A stretch of 11,129 nucleotides of DNA from DATIYW01 sp035517415 (GTDB taxonomy: Bacteria; Acidobacteriota; Thermoanaerobaculia; Thermoanaerobaculales; Thermoanaerobaculaceae). The translations under genes and the position numbers were made by a program. The notes beneath the pieces were generated by a model, which was not told where the DNA came from, searched no databases, and saw only the letters and a list, made by a program, of their open reading frames with translations. The stretch is taken from NCBI GenBank assembly GCA_035517415.1, contig DATIYW010000083.1, positions 1 through 11,129 on the forward strand, given 5' to 3'. This document shows, one piece after another, positions 5,582-11,129 of this stretch; positions within the stretch are counted from its first letter, which is position 1; each line of letters starts with the position of its first letter.

Positions 5582-7006
5582 ATGCGAGAGCACGACCTGT
5601 TCGTCGCCGGCGCCTGGCGCAAGGGACACGACACCCTCTCGGTGCTGTCGCCGTACGACCGCCGCGAGGTCGCGCGGGTGGCGTGCGCGGGGCCGGCCGA
5701 GCTGCGCGCCGCCCTCGACGCCGCCGCCTCCGCGAGGGTCGCGATGGCCGGCCTCTCTCCGCACCAGCGGGCGGTGATCCTCGACCGGACCGCCGGCGAG
5801 GTCGCGGACCGCCGCGAGGAGCTGGCGCAGGTGATGGTCGAGGAGGCCGGCAAGCCGCTCGCGCTCGCCCGCGTCGAGGCCGACCGCTGCGTCGAGACGT
5901 TCCAGGAGGCGGCCCGGGTCGCCCGCGCCCCGCACGGCGAGTTCCTCGACCTCGAGGGGTTCGCCTCGGGTGCGGCGCGCAGCGGGATCGTCCGCCGCTT
6001 CCCGATCGGCGTCGTGCTCGGCATCACGCCGTTCAACTTCCCGCTCAACCTGGTGGCGCACAAGATGGCGCCGGCGGTGGCCGCGGGCTGCCCGATCGTG
6101 GTCAAGCCCGCGTCGCAGACTCCCACGTCGGCCTTGCTGCTCGCCGCGATCCTCGCCCGCGCCGGCCTGCCGGCGGGCGGCGTCAACGTCGTACCGTGCC
6201 GCGGCGCCGACGCCGACGCGCTGCTCGACGACGCGCGCGTCCGGCTCCTCTCGTTCACCGGCTCGGCGGCGGTCGGCTGGACGCTCAAGCAGCGCCTGTG
6301 GGACCGCCGCGTCGCGCTCGAGCTCGGCGGCAACGCCGCGGTGATCGTCGAGCCCGACGCCGGCGAGCTCGGCGCGGTCGCCCGCCGCATCGCGGTCGGC
6401 GCCTACGGATACGCCGGCCAGTCGTGCATCTCGGTCCAGCGGGTGCTGGTCCACGAGAACGCCGCCGCGGCGCTGCGCGAGGCGCTGGTCGCGGCGACGC
6501 GCGAGTTCGCCGCCGGCGACCCCGCCCTGCCGGCGACGCTGTGCGGCCCGATGATCACCCCGGGCGACGCCGACCGCATCGAGGGGTGGGTCGAGCGGGC
6601 GCGCGCCGCCGGGGCGCGGCTCCTGACGCCGTGGCGGCGCGAGGGCTCGGTGGTCTGGCCGCTGCTGCTCGAGGACGTCGCGCCCGCGGCGGAGATCTGG
6701 GCCGACGAGGCGTTCGCGCCGGTGGCCGCACTCCGCACCTACCGCGACTTCGACGAGGCGCTCGCGATCGCCGACGACTCGCGCTTCGGGCTGCAGGCGG
6801 GGGTGTTCACCCCCGACCTCGACAAGGTGCAGAAGGCGTTCGCGGCGCTCGAGGTCGGGGCCGTGATCCAGGGCGACATCCCGTCGTGGCGCAGCGACCC
6901 GATGCCCTATGGAGGCGTCAAGCAGTCGGGCGTCGGCCGCGAGGGGCCGCGCTACGCGGTCGAGGAGATGACCGAGCCACGGCTGCTCGTTCTCCACCGC
7001 GGCTGA
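5582..7006 (+). CDS. NAD(P)-dependent aldehyde dehydrogenase
   Basis: Cytosolic 474-residue enzyme of the aldehyde dehydrogenase superfamily, oxidising an aldehyde to the acid with NAD(P)+. Key elements are present: ITPFNFPLN (148-156) with oxyanion-hole Asn152; the cofactor-binding Lys175 in VVKPAS (173-178); FTGSAAVG (225-232) of the Rossmann fold; general base Glu247 in LELGGN (246-251); nucleophile Cys282 in GQSCISVQRV (279-288); and the C-terminal PYGGVKQSGVGREGPRYAVEEMTE stretch after about 440. Length is normal (450-500). The GQSCISVQRV form and overall pattern recall lactaldehyde, phosphonoacetaldehyde, GapN and ALDH21-type members rather than betaine aldehyde dehydrogenases. The substrate is not deducible, and no pathway partner is adjacent. 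The gene appears to be a single-gene unit between the terminator at 5553 and the promoter at 7028. The start is the ATG 7 nt after AGGA, or a leaderless start. Confidence 0.92.
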   Translation: MREHDLFVAGAWRKGHDTLSVLSPYDRREVARVACAGPAELRAALDAAASARVAMAGLSPHQRAVILDRTAGEVADRREELAQVMVEEAGKPLALARVEADRCVETFQEAARVARAPHGEFLDLEGFASGAARSGIVRRFPIGVVLGITPFNFPLNLVAHKMAPAVAAGCPIVVKPASQTPTSALLLAAILARAGLPAGGVNVVPCRGADADALLDDARVRLLSFTGSAAVGWTLKQRLWDRRVALELGGNAAVIVEPDAGELGAVARRIAVGAYGYAGQSCISVQRVLVHENAAAALREALVAATREFAAGDPALPATLCGPMITPGDADRIEGWVERARAAGARLLTPWRREGSVVWPLLLEDVAPAAEIWADEAFAPVAALRTYRDFDEALAIADDSRFGLQAGVFTPDLDKVQKAFAALEVGAVIQGDIPSWRSDPMPYGGVKQSGVGREGPRYAVEEMTEPRLLVLHRG

Positions 7007-7027
7007 GCCCTGCCGCGCTGGTCGCAA

Positions 7028-7056
7028 TTGTGAGGCCGTCCGGTTGCGGCTACGAT
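7028..7056 (+). promoter_or_regulatory. Sigma70-type promoter of the glycosyltransferase-radical SAM gene
   Basis: TTGTGA (7028-7033) and TACGAT (7051-7056) are separated by exactly 17 nt, each with four of six consensus bases. The -10 ends 7 nt before the ATG at 7064, so transcription would begin at about the start codon. No Shine-Dalgarno sequence is present, fitting a leaderless mRNA. The promoter occupies nearly all of the 57-nt gap. Confidence 0.65.
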
Positions 7057-7063
7057 AGCCGGG

Positions 7064-8923
7064 ATGGCCGGGCGCGAGATCTTCAGCGTCGTCATGCCCG
7101 TCTGGAACCGCGCCCACCTGGTGGCGCGAGCGGTCGAGAGCGTGCTCGCGCAGACCGAGTCCGACTGGGAGCTGGTGATCGTCGACGACGGCTCCGCCGA
7201 CGCACTCGGCGAGCGCCTGCGGCCGTACCTGGGGGGACGCGTCCGCCTGCTGCGCACGGAGCACTCCGGCGTGTCCGCGGCGCGCAACGCCGGCATCGCC
7301 GCCTCGTCGGGCGAGCTGGTCGCCTACCTCGACTCGGACAACGCGTGGCACTCGACGTTCCTCGCCCGGATGCGCGCGGCGCTCGACGAGGAGCCCCGCG
7401 CCGCCGCCGCCTACTGCCGCTACCAGACGTTCCGCCGCGACCGCACCGGCGCGATCGGGCCGGCGGGGGTGGCGGGCCGGCCGTTCGCGTTCACCGACCT
7501 CCTCGACGAGCCCTACATCGACCTCAACACGTTCGTCCACCGCCGCGAGTGCCTCGAGCACGCCGGGATGCACGACCCGGAGATCAAGCGGCTCGCCGAT
7601 TGGGACTTCATCCTCCGCGTCGCCGGCCGCTACGAGCCGCGCTACGTCGCCGACCCGCTCGTCGACTACTACCTGCGCTGCTATGACGACTCGATCACCT
7701 GCCGCGAGCCGGCCCGCCCGGCGGCGCGGCGGATCCGGCGCGCGAGCCGCGTCCACGACGGCCCGATCCGGGTGCGCCACGACGCGATCGAGTACACCTG
7801 GCGGCGCGTCCCCGACGAGAAGCGCCACAACTGGGCGCGGATGCGCAGCCGCGAGCTCGACACCACCCACTTCCGCGCCTGGGGCTACCCCTACATGCTG
7901 CAGGTCGAGCCGACCAACGCCTGCAACTTGCGCTGCCCGCTCTGCCCGACCGGGCACGGCAGCCTCGGCCGCCCGGTGCGCCATCTCCGCCTCGACGAGT
8001 TCCGCGCGCTGGTCGACGACATGGAGCGCTACCTGCTCTTCCTCGTCCTCTGGGACTGGGGCGAGCCCCTGCTCAACCGCGAGCTGCCGGCGATGGTGCG
8101 CTACGCCGCCGAGCGCGAGATCAAGACCGTGACCAGCACGAACGGGCATTGCTTCCGCGACGAGGCGTACCTCGCGGAGCTGCTTCGCGCCGGGCTGAGC
8201 ACGCTCATCATCGCCGTCGACTCGGTCTCGCCGGAGAGCTACGACGTCTACCGCCGCGAGGGCCGGGTCGGCGACGTGCTCGCCGGCGTCGAGACCGTGG
8301 TTGCGCTCAAGCGCCGGATCGGCTCCCGAACCCGCGTCGTCCTGCGCACCGTGGCGATGAAGCAGAACGAGCGCGAGATCGCGAGCACGCGCGAGTACGC
8401 GCGCCGCGCCGGCGCCGACGGCTTCGCGGTCAAGACGCTCAACTCGGTCCACGGCGCCACCTCGCTCGACGCGGAGCTGGTGCCGGACGACCCCCGCTAC
8501 CAGCGCTTCGCCTACCAGCCGGGGACGCGCGAGCGCATCCCCTCCGACGCGCCGTGCACCCGGGTGTTCCGCATGGCGAACGTCTTCTCCAACGGCGCCG
8601 TCGCGCCGTGCTGCTACGACTTCGGCGGCGACATGGCGGTCGGCAACGTGCTCGAGCGGCGCTTCACCGAGATCTGGGCCTCCGACGCCTACCGCGAGCT
8701 GCGCCGCCGCGTCTTCACCGAGCGGGACTCGCTGCCGCGCTGCCGCGAGTGCGTCGACAGCTACCGCCTCTCCGACACCGGGATGTTCGCCGAGTCGCGG
8801 CAGTTCCGCCGCCAGCCCGGAGAGGGCGTGGTCGAATCGGTGCGCGCGCGCCTGCTCTCGCCGCAGGTGCTGCGCGTGGCGCGCCGCGCCGGCCGCAAGC
8901 TCGGCGTCAACTGGCTCGGCTAG
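7064..8923 (+). CDS. Fusion of family-2 glycosyltransferase and radical SAM/SPASM enzyme
   Basis: A 619-residue single-chain protein. Residues 5 to about 215 are a GT-A fold family-2 glycosyltransferase: SVVMPVWNRA (8-17), VIVDDGS (38-44), SAARNAGI (71-78), the DXD-type LDSDN (89-93) with Asp90 and Asp92 for metal/nucleotide-sugar binding, and ADWDFILR (178-185) at the catalytic-loop position. After a basic linker (216-270), residues 276 to about 480 are a radical SAM core: CNLRCPLC (Cys287, Cys291, Cys294) binds the [4Fe-4S] cluster, and WGEPLL (332-337) is a variant of the GGE SAM-binding motif. A SPASM-like region follows with Cys498, Cys516-Cys517, and Cys560 and Cys563 (CREC) for an auxiliary cluster, plus GNVLERRFTEIW (527-538). 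The tail 567-619 is basic. No signal peptide or membrane helix. Both domains look intact, with no frameshift. The substrate is unknown; modification of a glycan or glycosylated product is inference. Confidence 0.88.
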   Translation: MAGREIFSVVMPVWNRAHLVARAVESVLAQTESDWELVIVDDGSADALGERLRPYLGGRVRLLRTEHSGVSAARNAGIAASSGELVAYLDSDNAWHSTFLARMRAALDEEPRAAAAYCRYQTFRRDRTGAIGPAGVAGRPFAFTDLLDEPYIDLNTFVHRRECLEHAGMHDPEIKRLADWDFILRVAGRYEPRYVADPLVDYYLRCYDDSITCREPARPAARRIRRASRVHDGPIRVRHDAIEYTWRRVPDEKRHNWARMRSRELDTTHFRAWGYPYMLQVEPTNACNLRCPLCPTGHGSLGRPVRHLRLDEFRALVDDMERYLLFLVLWDWGEPLLNRELPAMVRYAAEREIKTVTSTNGHCFRDEAYLAELLRAGLSTLIIAVDSVSPESYDVYRREGRVGDVLAGVETVVALKRRIGSRTRVVLRTVAMKQNEREIASTREYARRAGADGFAVKTLNSVHGATSLDAELVPDDPRYQRFAYQPGTRERIPSDAPCTRVFRMANVFSNGAVAPCCYDFGGDMAVGNVLERRFTEIWASDAYRELRRRVFTERDSLPRCRECVDSYRLSDTGMFAESRQFRRQPGEGVVESVRARLLSPQVLRVARRAGRKLGVNWLG

Positions 8924-8951
8924 CCGGATGCCCGGACGCTCGGCGCGGGGC

Positions 8952-8957
8952 TAGAAT
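8952..8957 (+). promoter_or_regulatory. -10-like box upstream of the prolyl oligopeptidase gene
   Basis: TAGAAT matches TATAAT at five of six bases and lies 59 nt before the ATG at 9017. No good -35 is seen 16-18 nt upstream. If used, transcription would start near 8964 and the leader would be about 53 nt, including the hairpin at 8969-9002. Confidence 0.4.
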
Positions 8958-8968
8958 CCGGGCCTGCA

Positions 8969-9002
8969 GGCGCCGCCGCGCCGGAATTCGCGCGGCAGCG
9001 CC
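8969..9002 (+). promoter_or_regulatory. Very stable hairpin in the prolyl oligopeptidase leader
   Basis: GCCGCGC (8975-8981) pairs perfectly with GCGCGGC (8990-8996). Beyond a single C-A mismatch, GGCGC (8969-8973) pairs with GCGCC (8998-9002), leaving an 8-nt loop. It ends 3 nt before the Shine-Dalgarno GGAGGG (9006-9011), which has 5-nt spacing to the ATG. It may affect ribosome access or mRNA stability. It is not followed by a T-run, so it is not a terminator of the upstream gene. Confidence 0.5.
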
Positions 9003-9016
9003 GCCGGAGGGATCGC

Positions 9017-11129
<2,113 letters not shown>

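Noticed and set aside
3850..8452. Very long open frames on the minus strand (846 codons at 3850-6390 and 1013 codons at 5411-8452)
   Set aside because: They lie opposite well-identified genes (porin, aldehyde dehydrogenase, fusion protein) and across terminators. Their translations are Arg/Ala/Val/Asp-rich with no recognisable domain, the usual antisense shadow in very GC-rich DNA.

Overview
The window is very GC-rich (about 70 % by eye) and looks like a chromosomal segment of a Gram-negative bacterium. The envelope signals support this: a 446-residue outer-membrane barrel protein with a signal peptide and a C-terminal Phe, and an exported prolyl oligopeptidase. A high-GC Acidobacteriota or neighbouring deep Gram-negative phylum would fit, but that is inference from composition and gene type. 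There is no marker gene here that fixes the taxonomy, and I see no insertion sequence, phage gene, tRNA/rRNA gene or CRISPR array.

Layout. On the minus strand (1-2303) is the conserved pair cmk-rpsA: cytidylate kinase, then ribosomal protein S1, which runs off the left edge in its sixth S1 domain. A near-consensus sigma70 promoter for rpsA is embedded in the last codons of cmk. From 2394 everything is on the plus strand: a DNPH1-like 2'-deoxynucleoside 5'-monophosphate N-hydrolase tightly followed by an EamA/DMT permease (2394-3780); an outer-membrane porin-like protein with an unusual N-terminal domain (3907-5247), closed by a strong intrinsic terminator; a roughly 190-nt gene-free, hairpin-dense segment ending in a second strong terminator (5354-5553), a candidate small RNA or attenuator; an NAD(P)-dependent aldehyde dehydrogenase (5582-7006); a single-chain fusion of a family-2 glycosyltransferase with a radical SAM/SPASM enzyme (7064-8923); and an exported prolyl oligopeptidase, cut at the right edge within a few residues of its expected end (9017-11129).

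The genes do not form one pathway. Only cmk-rpsA and the hydrolase-permease pair look like co-transcribed units. The initiation signals fall into two classes. cmk, the DNPH1-like gene, the aldehyde dehydrogenase and the fusion gene have a TANNNT -10-like box only 6-7 nt before the start codon and little or no Shine-Dalgarno sequence, as expected for leaderless mRNAs. rpsA, the porin and the oligopeptidase have strong Shine-Dalgarno sequences, each with a stable hairpin next to it. The most unusual items are the glycosyltransferase-radical SAM fusion and the structured segment before the aldehyde dehydrogenase.
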